Assembly: GCF_003989515.1 (NCBI RefSeq)
Contig: NZ_RBLU01000002.1
Span: 17,749 to 81,748, forward strand
DNA from: Curtobacterium sp. HSID17257
GTDB lineage: Bacteria > Actinomycetota > Actinomycetes > Actinomycetales > Microbacteriaceae
DNA length: 64,000 bases
Reading direction: 5' to 3'
Shown here in pieces: positions 32,045 to 40,950 of this stretch. Every line of letters begins with the position of its first letter. Position 1 is the first letter of the stretch. The position numbers and the translations under genes are program-made. The notes under the pieces are model-generated. The model worked only from the letters and a program-made list of their open reading frames with translations. It was not told the DNA's origin and did no database searches.

Positions 32045-32836
32045 GTGCCCTCGACTCCCCCCGCCACGACCGTCCCGGCTGGACCTGCGTTCCCCGCGAG
32101 GATCGCGAACCGGACGGCCGCTACCGTCGTCACGCTCGTCTTCGTGGTGGTCCTCCCGCTGGTGCTGCTCGGCGTGTCCGCGATCCTGCCCGGTGTCGAC
32201 GGCAGCCCGCTCGGGTCCGAGGACGCGCTCCTTCGACAGACCGCGGGTGACGCCATCGCTCTGCTGGTCGTCGCAGCGCTCGTCACGCTGCTCGGCGGCT
32301 GGCGCAGCGTCGTGTCGGAACGGCGGACGCGTTCCCGGTGGGGTGTCGTCCTCCTCGTCGGCTACGCGCTCGTCGCCGCGGCCACCTTCACGACACCGCT
32401 CCGGCCGGACAGCGGTGACTACCTCGGCGCGCTCGCGGTCGCCGTCGTGGCGGTCGCCCTCGTCGAGGAACTCGTGTACCGCGGCACCCTGGTCGCCGGC
32501 TTCCGACGAGTCCTGCCGGAGTGGGTGGTCTGGCTCCTGTCGACGGCAACGTTCGCGCTCGCCCACGCCCTCGGGCAGGGCCTCGACGGACTGTTCCAGG
32601 TGCAGATGACGTTCGTGCTGGGATCCGCCGCCTACCTCGCACGCCGCGTGACCGGTTCGATCGTCGGGCCCGTCGTGGTGCACGTGCTCTACAACGCCGT
32701 CCAGGGGTTCCGCACGCAGACCTCGGACGGTGTCCCGTTCCTGCTCAGCGCCGGGTCGACGCTGTTCCTGCTCGCGGCGGCCGTCGTCGGCCTCATCGTG
32801 GCCATTCGGCACCCGCGGGACCACCATCGGGCCTGA
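32045..32836 (+). CDS. CPBP-family intramembrane metalloprotease
   Basis: 263 residues from GTG 32045, chosen because GGAAGG lies six bases upstream (open frame extends to a GTG at 32000). About seven hydrophobic helices. Motif 1 VEELVYRG (EExxxR), motif 2 FALAHAL and motif 3 VVVHVLYNAVQG are the CPBP/Abi signature, predicting a glutamate/histidine metal site within the membrane. Substrate unknown; related proteins process membrane peptides or give bacteriocin immunity. The stop codon lies within the first unit of the 17-bp repeat array. Confidence 0.88.
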   Translation: MPSTPPATTVPAGPAFPARIANRTAATVVTLVFVVVLPLVLLGVSAILPGVDGSPLGSEDALLRQTAGDAIALLVVAALVTLLGGWRSVVSERRTRSRWGVVLLVGYALVAAATFTTPLRPDSGDYLGALAVAVVAVALVEELVYRGTLVAGFRRVLPEWVVWLLSTATFALAHALGQGLDGLFQVQMTFVLGSAAYLARRVTGSIVGPVVVHVLYNAVQGFRTQTSDGVPFLLSAGSTLFLLAAAVVGLIVAIRHPRDHHRA

Positions 32837-32934
32837 TCGGCCCGGTGTCCTGATCGGCTCGGTGTCCTGATCGGCCCGGTGTCCTGATCGGCTCGGTGTC
32901 CTGATCGGCTCGGTGTCCTGATCGGCCCGGTGTC
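32833..32934. repeat. Six tandem 17-bp repeats
   Basis: Units of CTGATCGGCCCGGTGTC alternate with CTGATCGGCTCGGTGTC (order C, T, C, T, T, C at the tenth base), beginning in the stop codon of the CPBP gene and ending 70 bp before the alcohol dehydrogenase stop. A seventh decayed copy (CAGATCCGCCC) follows. The only variation is one C/T position. Confidence 0.95.
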
Positions 32935-33005
32935 CAGATCCGCCCAGCCGACGGGCCCGGGACTCACCGGCCCGACCCTGACCTCGAGCCCGCGCACGCT
33001 CCGGT

Positions 33006-34037
33006 TCAGAACACGGCGACCGTCATGCCGGAGCCGGTCGCAGGACGGTCCATCGCCTCGAGCGCTCCCGGCAGGTCGTCGAAGCCGATGGTCGACCCGA
33101 TCGACTCGGCGGGCCGCAGCCGCCCGGCGACCACGTCGTCGAGCATCGCGGCGTACTCCCCCACGGCGATCCCGTGGCTGCCGAGCAGTTCGAGCTCGTC
33201 CGCGATGACCCGGCCCATCGGGATCGCCGGCGCGGCCTCGTCGTCGAGCAGCAGCCCGACCTGCACGTGCCGGCCCCGGGGTCGGAGCGAGTCCACCGCC
33301 GCCACCGAGGTCGCCCGGCTGCCGTAGGCGTCGACGGACACGTGTGCGCCGCCGCCGGTGACCTCGCGCACCGTCGCCGTCACGTCCTCACCCATCTGCA
33401 GGGTGGTCGCGCCGAGGGCCGCTGCGCGTTCGAGCGCTGCCGGCGAGACGTCGACGGCGACCACACGTGCGCCCGCTGCCACGGCGACCAGGACGGTGGA
33501 CAGACCGACACCGCCGCAGCCGAAGACCGCGACCCACTCCCCCGCAGCGACACGTCCGCGAGCGTGCAGCGCGTGGTAGGCGGTGCCGAACCGGCAGCCG
33601 AGCCCCGCCGCCTCGGCGAAGCCGACCTCGTCGGGCAGCGCCACGAGGTTCACGTCGGCGTGCGGCACGACGACGGACTCGGCGTACGACCCGGGCAGCG
33701 TGAAGCCGGGTTGCTGCTGTCGGGTGCAGACCTGCGTGGCCCCGTCGCGGCACTGCTCGCACGTGCCGCAGGCGAAGACGAACGGCGCGGTCACCCGGTC
33801 GCCGACCGCGAACCCGGAGACGTCCGACCCGACGGCCGCGACGATGCCGGAGAACTCGTGACCCGGGACGTGCGGCAGCGCGACAGAGTCGTCGTGCCCC
33901 TTCCACGCGTGCCAGTCGCTCCGGCAGACGCCCGTCGCACGGACGGCCACGACGACGCCGTCCGCGGGTGCCTTCGGCGCCGGGAGCTCGACGATCACGG
34001 GCATCGATCCGAAGCGGTCGTACTGTACTGCGCGCAT
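33006..34037 (-). CDS. Zinc-dependent alcohol dehydrogenase (MDR family)
   Basis: 343 residues. Catalytic zinc ligands Cys38 (GVCRSDW) and His60-Glu61 (PGHEFSG); structural zinc cysteines in CGTCEQCRDGATQVC (about 90-104); Rossmann motif GCGGVGLS near 173. It oxidises alcohols or reduces aldehydes with NAD(P). ATG 34037. No obvious operon partner: the ECF sigma gene is divergent, 100 bp away. Confidence 0.9.
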   Translation of the reverse strand: MRAVQYDRFGSMPVIVELPAPKAPADGVVVAVRATGVCRSDWHAWKGHDDSVALPHVPGHEFSGIVAAVGSDVSGFAVGDRVTAPFVFACGTCEQCRDGATQVCTRQQQPGFTLPGSYAESVVVPHADVNLVALPDEVGFAEAAGLGCRFGTAYHALHARGRVAAGEWVAVFGCGGVGLSTVLVAVAAGARVVAVDVSPAALERAAALGATTLQMGEDVTATVREVTGGGAHVSVDAYGSRATSVAAVDSLRPRGRHVQVGLLLDDEAAPAIPMGRVIADELELLGSHGIAVGEYAAMLDDVVAGRLRPAESIGSTIGFDDLPGALEAMDRPATGSGMTVAVF

Positions 34038-34140
34038 CCCGTCATCCTGGCAGAGCCACCGACGGCCGGTGGTCCGCCGACGACACGCACCGATCTGTCA
34101 CACGAGTCGCTCCCCCGACACCTCATGATCGGAGGCAACA

Positions 34141-34767
34141 GTGAACAGACCGAGGGGGCCGGGCACCATCCCGGAGACGACCAGCACGACGACCAGGACG
34201 ACCACCGGCACCACGAGCGACAAGGCCCTGGTCGCGGCGATCGCCACCGGCGACGCCGACGCGTACACGACGCTGCTCGACCGGCACACGCGGTCGGTCT
34301 TCCGCTACGCCTGGGGACTCGCCGATCAGCGGTCCGACGTCGACGACATCGTGCAGGAGACCTTCGTCGTCGCATGGCGCCGACGCAGGGACCTGCGCAT
34401 CGTCGGGAGCTCGGCGCTGCCGTGGCTGCTGACGACCGCGCGGTTCGTCGCGATGAACACGAACCGGCAGCGTCGCGCGCACCGCGTCGACGAGCTCGAC
34501 GAGCACAGCGGCGCCGACGAGGCCTGGTACCGCCAGGTGTCGCACGACGAGGCCGTGCAGCAGCTGCGGTGGGTCCGCGCGGAGATCGCCGCGCTCGACT
34601 CACCGGACCGTGAACTCTGCGAGCTCTGCCTGCTGCAGGACCGGTCCTACGACGAGGCCGCCGCGATGCTCGGCCTCTCCCCCGCCAACGCGCGCAAGCG
34701 CATCCAACGATCCCGCGCCCGACTCCGCTCGAGCCCTGCGGCGCAGGGGATGGAGCAGACGTCATGA
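34141..34767 (+). CDS. ECF sigma factor (SigE/SigK-like sigma-70 family)
   Basis: 208 residues from GTG 34141 with GGAGG at 34131-34135. After a Thr-rich N-terminus, region 2 (DADAYTTLLDRHTRSVFRYAWGL, DVDDIVQETFVVAWRRR) and region 4 (LCELCLLQDRSYDEAAAMLGLSPANARKRIQRSRARL) are intact. It overlaps the next gene by ATGA. Pairing with a CU044_5270-type membrane protein is typical; the partner may act as its regulator. Confidence 0.9.
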   Translation: MNRPRGPGTIPETTSTTTRTTTGTTSDKALVAAIATGDADAYTTLLDRHTRSVFRYAWGLADQRSDVDDIVQETFVVAWRRRRDLRIVGSSALPWLLTTARFVAMNTNRQRRAHRVDELDEHSGADEAWYRQVSHDEAVQQLRWVRAEIAALDSPDRELCELCLLQDRSYDEAAAMLGLSPANARKRIQRSRARLRSSPAAQGMEQTS

Positions 34768-35747
34768 TCACGGTTCCGCCGCCCGAGGGGACGGCCCTCG
34801 ACGACGCCGTCGCACCGATCCGCCGCGAGGTGCTCGCCCGGACCGTCGGTCACCGCCGCGCCAGGTCCCGGTGGACCCTGGGCGTGGTCGGCAGTGTCGC
34901 CGCGGTGACCGCGCTCGCGACCGTCCTGGTCGCCGGCGACCTGACGGGGACGACCGAGCACGTTCCCGTCGTCGGCTCGGCGCCGCAGGCCGCGACCGCC
35001 GCGGAGGTGTTCCGTCGTGCCGCCGACGCCACGGTGCAGACGAGCGACCCGGTCGTCGGTCCGGGCCAGTACCTCGAGGTCGACGTGCAGGAGCAGAGCC
35101 AGGTGTTCCTCGGTCCTGACTCCTCAGCCCTCGTGCCGTACTCGCTGACGGTCTACCGCTCGGCGGACTCGTCCGCCGAGTGGACCCTGGTCCGCACCTC
35201 GGGGGAACCGGTCGCGTACTTCCCGACGGACCGGGCGGCCGAGGTCGAGGCGGCGTGGGATGCCGACCCCGCCGGGTACCCGACCGGCACGGTCCGTGCG
35301 CTCGACGGCGCCTTCTCCGGACACCCCTGGGTTCCCGAGGACCTCGCCGACATGCCCCGCGACCCGGACGCCCTCCTCGCGTGGGTCTCCGCGCACGCCT
35401 CCGGCTCGATCAGCCGCGAGGAGGCGATGACGGTGCTCATCACCGATCGGCTCGCGACCGGGATGGTGCCGGCGGACCTCCGCAGCGCCATGTACCAGGT
35501 GCTCGCGAGGATCCCCGGGGCGACGATCACGCACCACGCCGTCACGCTCGACGGCCGCACGGGCGTCGGCATCGGGCGCACCGATGCCGGACGCGGCGAC
35601 GAGTACACCGAGATCGTCGTCGACCCGACCACGGGCGACTTCATCGGGATGCGCTCCGTCGCAGGCAGGGCCACGCGCGCCTTCCCCGCAGGGACGGTGC
35701 TGGACTCGACGGCGGTGAGGACCTCGGTGGTCGACACCGTGCCCTGA
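34764..35747 (+). CDS. CU044_5270-family membrane protein (putative anti-sigma partner)
   Basis: 327 residues: short cytoplasmic N-terminus (EVLARTVGHRRARSRW), one transmembrane helix (about 40-60) and a large extracytoplasmic domain (GQYLEVDVQEQSQ, TITHHAVTLDGRTGVGIGR). This is the layout of CU044_5270 proteins encoded after ECF sigma genes. No zinc HxxxCxxC motif is visible, so it is not a classical ZAS anti-sigma factor; regulation of the sigma factor is inferred from ATGA coupling. It ends just before a long terminator. Confidence 0.8.
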   Translation: MITVPPPEGTALDDAVAPIRREVLARTVGHRRARSRWTLGVVGSVAAVTALATVLVAGDLTGTTEHVPVVGSAPQAATAAEVFRRAADATVQTSDPVVGPGQYLEVDVQEQSQVFLGPDSSALVPYSLTVYRSADSSAEWTLVRTSGEPVAYFPTDRAAEVEAAWDADPAGYPTGTVRALDGAFSGHPWVPEDLADMPRDPDALLAWVSAHASGSISREEAMTVLITDRLATGMVPADLRSAMYQVLARIPGATITHHAVTLDGRTGVGIGRTDAGRGDEYTEIVVDPTTGDFIGMRSVAGRATRAFPAGTVLDSTAVRTSVVDTVP

Positions 35748-35757
35748 GGGCGACGCG

Positions 35758-35807
35758 GGACGGACGGGAGGCGCGTGGCGGGGTCACCACGCGCCTCCCG
35801 TCCGTCC
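35758..35807. terminator. Bidirectional terminator hairpin
   Basis: A perfect 21-bp stem (35758-35778 with 35787-35807; core GGGAGGCGCGTGG) with an 8-nt loop lies between two convergent genes. Confidence 0.85.
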
Positions 35808-35817
35808 GCTGGCCGGG

Positions 35818-36498
35818 TCAGTACTCGATGCGCCCGGTGCGGTCGTGGAACTCCCCCGTCGGCCCGTCCGGACCGACCAGGGCGAGCGCGACCGTCGCGT
35901 CCGTGCCCTCGGTCACGGTCTGGTGCCCACCGTGGCCGTTGAAGTCGGTCGCCGTGTAGCCGGGATCGCTCGCGTTCACGCGGAAGCCGGGCAGGTTCTT
36001 CGCGTACTGCACCGTCGCCGCGATGAGCGCCGCCTTCGACGCCGCGTAGGGCACCGCGGCGACCGGGTACTCGTCGTGCCCCGGCGTGGTGAGCCAGCGC
36101 GCGAAGCCGACGCCGGACGCGACGTTGACGATGACGGGGTTCGACGACCGCCGCAGCAGCGGGAGGGCCGCCTGCGTCACCCGGACGACCCCGACCACGT
36201 TCGTGTCGAGCACCGCGGTGATCGCGTCGGCGTCCAGATCGTCGACACCGAAGGACGTCCCGAGGACGCCGGCGTTGTTCACGAGGACGTCGAGCTCCGG
36301 CAACGACGAGAGCGCGGCGTCGACGCTCGCCTGGTCGGTGACGTCGAGCTGCACGAGGTGTGCGCCGAGCGCTCGGACGGCGTCACCGGAGGCGGTGTCG
36401 CGCATGCCGGCGTACACGGTGTGGCCGGCCTCGAGGAGTCGGCGTGCGGTCTCGAGCCCGAGGGAGCGGTTCGCTCCGGTGATGAGAGTCGTGGTCAT
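35818..36498 (-). CDS. Short-chain dehydrogenase/reductase
   Basis: 226 residues from ATG 36498. Cofactor motif TGANRSLG near residue 7, NNAG at about 84-87, active-site Ser in NVASGVGF and YxxxK (YAASK) near 149-153. The C-terminus (TATDFNGHGGHQTVTEG) resembles small NADPH carbonyl reductases. Divergent from an MmyB-type regulator 102 bp away that may control it. Confidence 0.88.
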   Translation of the reverse strand: MTTTLITGANRSLGLETARRLLEAGHTVYAGMRDTASGDAVRALGAHLVQLDVTDQASVDAALSSLPELDVLVNNAGVLGTSFGVDDLDADAITAVLDTNVVGVVRVTQAALPLLRRSSNPVIVNVASGVGFARWLTTPGHDEYPVAAVPYAASKAALIAATVQYAKNLPGFRVNASDPGYTATDFNGHGGHQTVTEGTDATVALALVGPDGPTGEFHDRTGRIEY

Positions 36499-36600
36499 GC
36501 ACTCCACGATGCCCCCGCCGTTCCCGTCCTCCCAGGCACCGCTCGACGGTGGGACCGGCAGTACCAGGACCGTTCGCCCGACGGAGGCGATGATGGACGC

Positions 36601-37434
36601 ATGAGCGAGTTCGCGGAGGTGTTGCGCGCCTGGCGGGACCGGGTGCGTCCGGCCGAGGTCGGGTTGCCCGCGGGGCCGGGGCGGCGGACCGCCGGGCTCC
36701 GGCGCGAGGAACTCGCCGCGCTCGCCGGGGTCAGCGTCGACTACGTCGTCCGGCTCGAGCAGGGTCGCGCGACGAACCCGTCACCGCAGCTGCTCGGCGC
36801 CCTCGCGACCGCGCTCCGCCTGACCGAGGCGGAGCGGGACCACCTGTACCGGGTCGCGGGTGCTGCGGTGCCGTCGCGGGCCGAGGTTCCGCGGCACGTC
36901 CCGCCGGGCGTGCACCGCATGGTCGACCGGCTCGGTGACGTCCCGTTGGCGGTCTTCACCGCGGCGCACGACATCCTGCTCTGGAACGACCTGTGGGCGG
37001 CCGTGTCCGGCGATCCGAGCACCTGGACCGGGGTCGAGGGGAACCTGGTGTGGCGGCACTTCACGCAGGGGCACGACGGCGTCGAGTGGGACGACACGCA
37101 CCAGGAGGACTTCTCGAGCGACCTGGTCGCCGACCTCCGCTCCGCTGTGGGCCGCTACCCGGCGGACCGGCGGCTCGCAGAGCTCGTCGCCCGGCTCCGC
37201 CGCGGATCCCCGGAGTTCGAGCGGCGCTGGCACGGCGCGCGCATCGCCGAGCACCGGACGAGCCGCAAGGTCGTGCACACGCCCGTCGGTCCGATCGAGG
37301 TCGACTGCGACGTGCTCAGCGTGCCGGGCAGCGACCTGCGGATCGTCGTCTACACCGCGGTCCCCGGCAGCAAGGACGCCGCGAAGCTGGACCTGCTCCG
37401 GGTCACCGGACTGCAGGAGTTCGCGACGTCCTGA
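36601..37434 (+). CDS. MmyB/XRE-type transcriptional regulator
   Basis: 277 residues. N-terminal HTH (RREELAALAGVSVDYVVRLEQGRATNPSPQLL) followed by an MmyB-like ligand-binding domain (about 100-277; ILLWNDLWAAVSGDP, GNLVWRHF, SRKVVHTPVGPIEVDCDVLSVPGSDLRIVVYTA is the diagnostic tail). Members respond to fatty acids or unknown small ligands and commonly regulate a divergent SDR gene, as is the layout here. Confidence 0.9.
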   Translation: MSEFAEVLRAWRDRVRPAEVGLPAGPGRRTAGLRREELAALAGVSVDYVVRLEQGRATNPSPQLLGALATALRLTEAERDHLYRVAGAAVPSRAEVPRHVPPGVHRMVDRLGDVPLAVFTAAHDILLWNDLWAAVSGDPSTWTGVEGNLVWRHFTQGHDGVEWDDTHQEDFSSDLVADLRSAVGRYPADRRLAELVARLRRGSPEFERRWHGARIAEHRTSRKVVHTPVGPIEVDCDVLSVPGSDLRIVVYTAVPGSKDAAKLDLLRVTGLQEFATS

Positions 37435-37445
37435 CCCGGCGGTTC

Positions 37446-37477
37446 CCGCCGCGCCCGCCCTGCGGCGGGCGCGGCGG
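37446..37477. terminator. Bidirectional terminator hairpin
   Basis: Perfect 14-bp stem CCGCCGCGCCCGCC / GGCGGGCGCGGCGG with a 4-nt loop, between the convergent MmyB-type gene and dhaM. Confidence 0.85.
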
Positions 37478-37483
37478 TCGTCG

Positions 37484-38203
37484 TCACTCGCCGAAGCCGG
37501 AGCGGACGAGCGCGACGAGGGTGTCCACGGCGTCCCGCGCGTCGGGCCCGTCGGCTTCGATCGTCACGGTGGCACCCTTCGGCAGGGCGAGCGCCATGAT
37601 CGCGAGCAGGCTCTTCGCGTCGACGCCGTTCACGCGGACGCGCGACTCGTGCTTCGCGGCGGCCTTCACGAACTCGGCCGCCGGACGGGCGTGCAGCCCG
37701 CTCTCGTTGACCAGCTCGACGGTCTCGGTGACCGCCCCGTCGGCGGAGCCCGCGTCGTCGACGGAGGACGCGCCTCCCGGCTGGTCACCGGTCGGGTCGG
37801 AGGCTCCCCCGGCGTCGTCCGCGGACCCTGCGGCCGACGCGGCGGCGGCCAGGACGGCACCGACGTCACCACCGGTCTGCGCGGCGACCGCCGCCGCGAC
37901 CGTGCCCTCGACGAGCGGGGCCTGCGAGACGTGCACGCGCTCGCGGTCGGCGTCGTCGAGGAAGTCCAGCGCGGTGTCGGTGGTCAAGTAGGCGGACCCG
38001 AGGTCGCACAGCACGACGACGGCGTCGGCCGCCGAGAGCTCGTGGATGCCGTCGGTGATCGCCTCGAACGAGGTCCCGATGCCGCCGTCGTCCGTGCCGC
38101 CCGCGGCGACGAGCGGGACGTCGGCGGCCATCTGGCGGGCGAGCTCGACGGTGCCGGTCGCGATCGCCGCACTGTGCGAGACGACCAGGATGCCGACGGT
38201 CAC
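37484..38203 (-). CDS. dhaM: DhaM: PTS-dependent dihydroxyacetone kinase phosphotransferase (EIIA-HPr fusion)
   Basis: 239 residues. N-terminal EIIA-like (mannose-fold) domain with phospho-His10 (GILVVSHS), then an acidic Ala/Gly/Asp linker (about 125-160) and an HPr domain with the phospho-His in SGLHARPAAEF. It passes phosphate from the PTS to the ADP bound on DhaL. There is no EI domain, unlike the E. coli three-domain version. Overlaps dhaL by ATGA; the gene order is dhaK-dhaL-dhaM. Confidence 0.92.
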   Translation of the reverse strand: MTVGILVVSHSAAIATGTVELARQMAADVPLVAAGGTDDGGIGTSFEAITDGIHELSAADAVVVLCDLGSAYLTTDTALDFLDDADRERVHVSQAPLVEGTVAAAVAAQTGGDVGAVLAAAASAAGSADDAGGASDPTGDQPGGASSVDDAGSADGAVTETVELVNESGLHARPAAEFVKAAAKHESRVRVNGVDAKSLLAIMALALPKGATVTIEADGPDARDAVDTLVALVRSGFGE

Positions 38204-38826
38204 GCGGCGTCCACCGCGGCGCGCAGGATGTACGCCGTCGACTGGGCGCCCGGGTCGCGGTGCCCGACCGCACGGTCGCCGAGGTAGCTCGCGCGGCCCT
38301 TGCGGGCGACGAGGGAGTCGGTGGACTCGGCACCGGTCACGGCGGCGTCGGCGGCGGCCTCGAGCACGCGCTCCGGACCCTCACCCGCCGCGGCTGCGGT
38401 GCCGGCGGCGTCGACGGCGGCCGACCAGGCGTCGACCATGGTCTTGTCGCCGACCTCGGCCTTGCCGCGCGAGACGACGCCGTCGCGGGCTGCGGTGAGC
38501 ACGGCGACCAGGGTGTCCGCGTCGAGCTCGGTCGCGTCGCCGGCGGCCTGCGCGGCCTTCAGGTACGCGGTGCCGAACAGCGGGCCCGCCGCGCCGCCGA
38601 CCGTCGAGATGAGCTTCGTCGCGACCGTCTTGAAGACCGCGCCGGGGGTGTCGAAGGACCCGGCGTCGACGGCCTCGAGCACGGCGCGGAAGCCACGGTC
38701 GAGGTTCTCGCCGTGGTCTCCGTCGCCGATCTCACGGTCGAGCGTGACGAGTTCGGCGCGGTGGTCGTCGATCGTCGCGGCGGTGCGGCGCACCCAGTCG
38801 ATGGCCCATGCGGTGTCGAGCGCCAA
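38200..38826 (-). CDS. dhaL: DhaL: ADP-binding subunit of dihydroxyacetone kinase
   Basis: 208 residues starting at TTG 38826, chosen because AGGAAGG lies eight bases upstream and the product then begins MALDTAWAIDWV. EIGDGDHGENLDRGF contains the Asp cluster that binds Mg-ADP; GGAAGPLFGTAYLKAA and GDKTMVDAW are conserved. Forms the kinase with DhaK and DhaM. 31 bp follow dhaK. Confidence 0.92.
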   Translation of the reverse strand: MALDTAWAIDWVRRTAATIDDHRAELVTLDREIGDGDHGENLDRGFRAVLEAVDAGSFDTPGAVFKTVATKLISTVGGAAGPLFGTAYLKAAQAAGDATELDADTLVAVLTAARDGVVSRGKAEVGDKTMVDAWSAAVDAAGTAAAAGEGPERVLEAAADAAVTGAESTDSLVARKGRASYLGDRAVGHRDPGAQSTAYILRAAVDAA

Positions 38827-38857
38827 TTCGTGTTCCTTCCTGGATGGTGGACGGTGG

Positions 38858-39859
38858 TCAGCGACCCCAGCGCAGCGCCGGGGTCTCCACCGGGGCGTCC
38901 CAGAGGGCGGTGACCTCCTCGTCGAGCACCGTGACGGTGATCGAGAAGCCGGGCATCTCGAGGGACGTGACGTAGTCGCCGACCACGGTACGCGCGACGT
39001 GGTGGCCGCGGTCCGTGAGCACCTCGGCGGCGCGTCGGTAGACGATGTAGAGCTCGGAGAGCGGGGTGCCGCCCATGCCGTTGACGAGGAGCAGCAGCTG
39101 CGAGCCCGCCGGCGCGTCGAGGTCGGCGAGCACCGGTTCGAGCACGCGGTCGACGAGCTGGTCGGCCGGGGCCATCGCGATGCGCTCACGGCCCGGCTCG
39201 CCGTGGATGCCGATGCCGAGCTCGACCTCGTCGTCCGCGAGGGTGAAGGACGGCTCCCCTGCGTGCGGGACCGTCCCGGAGCCGAGGGCCAGGCCCATCG
39301 ACCGGGTCACCTCGTTGACCCGTCGGGCGACCGCGGCGACGGCGTCGAGGTCGTCACCACGCTCGGCAGCGGCACCGGCGCACTTCTCGACGACGACCGT
39401 ACCGGCCACGCCGCGGCGCCCGGCCGTGTACAGCGAGTCCTGCACGGCGACGTCGTCGTCGACCACGACGGACGCGACGCGGATGTCCTCCATCTCGGCG
39501 AGCTCGGCGGCGGTCTCGAAGTTGAGCACGTCGCCGGTGTAGTTCTTCACGATGTGGAGCACGCCCGCTCCCCCGTCGACCGCCTTCGTCGCGGCGAGGA
39601 TCGGGTCGGGGGTCGGGCTCGTGAAGACGGGACCGGGGACGGCCGCGTCGAGCATCCCGTGACCGACGAAGCCGGCGTGCAGCGGTTCGTGCCCGCTGCC
39701 CCCACCGCTCACGATCCCGACCTTCCCGCGCACGGGGGCGTCGGCGCGGTGCAGGTGGATCGGGTCCTCGACCAGCACGACGTGCCCCTCGTGCGCTCGG
39801 GCGAACCCCCGGACGGTCTCCGTCACGACGTCGTGCGGATCGTTGATGAGCTTCTTCAT
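38858..39859 (-). CDS. dhaK: DhaK: dihydroxyacetone-binding kinase subunit
   Basis: 333 residues. GIVSGGGSGHEPLHAGF binds substrate and GIGIHGEPG carries the His that forms the hemiaminal with dihydroxyacetone. With DhaL/DhaM it converts dihydroxyacetone to dihydroxyacetone phosphate using PTS phosphate. First gene of the operon; divergent from glpF across a region with two identical operators, linking it to glycerol use. Confidence 0.95.
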   Translation of the reverse strand: MKKLINDPHDVVTETVRGFARAHEGHVVLVEDPIHLHRADAPVRGKVGIVSGGGSGHEPLHAGFVGHGMLDAAVPGPVFTSPTPDPILAATKAVDGGAGVLHIVKNYTGDVLNFETAAELAEMEDIRVASVVVDDDVAVQDSLYTAGRRGVAGTVVVEKCAGAAAERGDDLDAVAAVARRVNEVTRSMGLALGSGTVPHAGEPSFTLADDEVELGIGIHGEPGRERIAMAPADQLVDRVLEPVLADLDAPAGSQLLLLVNGMGGTPLSELYIVYRRAAEVLTDRGHHVARTVVGDYVTSLEMPGFSITVTVLDEEVTALWDAPVETPALRWGR

Positions 39860-40171
39860 GACGGACCTCCACGGGTGCGGGGGCCGACCGCCGGCGGAGC
39901 CGCACCGCCGTCGTCGACCGGAGTGCGTTCACCCTACAGCGGCCGCCCGTTCGCCTCCGGTGCACGTTCGTGCATGAGGGTGCTGTCGTGGCCTGGTCCT
40001 CGGATGCCCCTCCGCACACCAGGCGTGCACGTTCGTGCAGTTTCGCGAACTCGGCTCGTTCCGCGATCGCGTCGCGGTGACCGGCCTCACTATGCTCGGC
40101 CCCAATCACTCGACGGGGAGTGCCGGACGCAGCAGCCACCGGACCCCCACCACTCGCACTGGAGGTCACCG
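39860..40171. promoter_or_regulatory. dha / glp divergent control region with paired 14-bp operators
   Basis: The 312-bp region has no gene. TGCACGTTCGTGCA occurs twice, at 39961-39974 and 40026-40039 (65 bp apart). Each is a TGCACG-N2-CGTGCA dyad. The copies probably bind a dimeric regulator of glycerol/dihydroxyacetone genes; spacing of about six helical turns would allow looping. The regulator is not in the window. Confidence 0.7.
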
Positions 40172-40897
40172 ATGGACGGCATCGGCGTCAATTTCATGTC
40201 AGAGCTCGTCGGTACGGCGTTGCTCATCATCCTCGGTGGCGGAGTCGTCGCCGCCGTCTCGCTGACGAAGTCCAAGGGCTTCGGCGCCGGCTTCCTCATG
40301 GTCACGATCGGCTGGGGCTTCGCGGTCTTCGCCGGTGTGCTCGTGTCCTACAAGTCGGGCGGCCAGCTCAACCCCGCCGTCAGCCTCGCGCAGATGCTGC
40401 TCGGCAACATCAGCATCGGCACCATGCTCATCTACTGGGTCGCACAGCTGCTCGGCGCCTTCATCGGCGCGGTGATCGTCTGGCTCGCCTACAAGCAGCA
40501 CTTCGACGAGGAGCCCGACGCCGCCGCCAAGCTCGGCGTGTTCTCGACCGGACCGGCGATCCGCAGCTACGGCTGGAACCTCGTCACCGAGGTCATCGGC
40601 ACGTTCGTGCTGGTCTTCGTCATCCTCGGCATCACCAACGGCAAGGCCCCGGCCGAGCTCGGCGCCGTCCCCGTCGCCTTCCTCGTGATCGCGATCGGTG
40701 TCTCGCTCGGTGGCCCCACCGGCTACGCCATCAACCCCGCCCGTGACCTCGGCCCCCGCATCGCCCACGCGATCCTGCCGATCAAGGGCAAGGGCTCGAG
40801 CGACTGGTCCTACGCCTGGGTCCCGGTCGTCGGCCCGCTCATCGGTGCCGCCCTCGCCGCCGGCGCTTCGACCTTCCTGCTCCCCGTCGTCTCCTGA
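40172..40897 (+). CDS. glpF: Glycerol facilitator (aquaglyceroporin)
   Basis: 241 residues with six transmembrane helices and two NPA boxes: LNPAVS (about 69-74) and INPARDLGPR (about 187-196); Asp after the second NPAR marks glycerol-conducting members. ATG 40172 with GGAGG at 40161-40165. Followed by glpK 53 bp downstream in the same operon. Confidence 0.94.
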   Translation: MDGIGVNFMSELVGTALLIILGGGVVAAVSLTKSKGFGAGFLMVTIGWGFAVFAGVLVSYKSGGQLNPAVSLAQMLLGNISIGTMLIYWVAQLLGAFIGAVIVWLAYKQHFDEEPDAAAKLGVFSTGPAIRSYGWNLVTEVIGTFVLVFVILGITNGKAPAELGAVPVAFLVIAIGVSLGGPTGYAINPARDLGPRIAHAILPIKGKGSSDWSYAWVPVVGPLIGAALAAGASTFLLPVVS

Positions 40898-40950
40898 CGG
40901 CTGCAGACCGAACCCCCAGCACACACCGAACACACCCGTAAGGAGCACCA

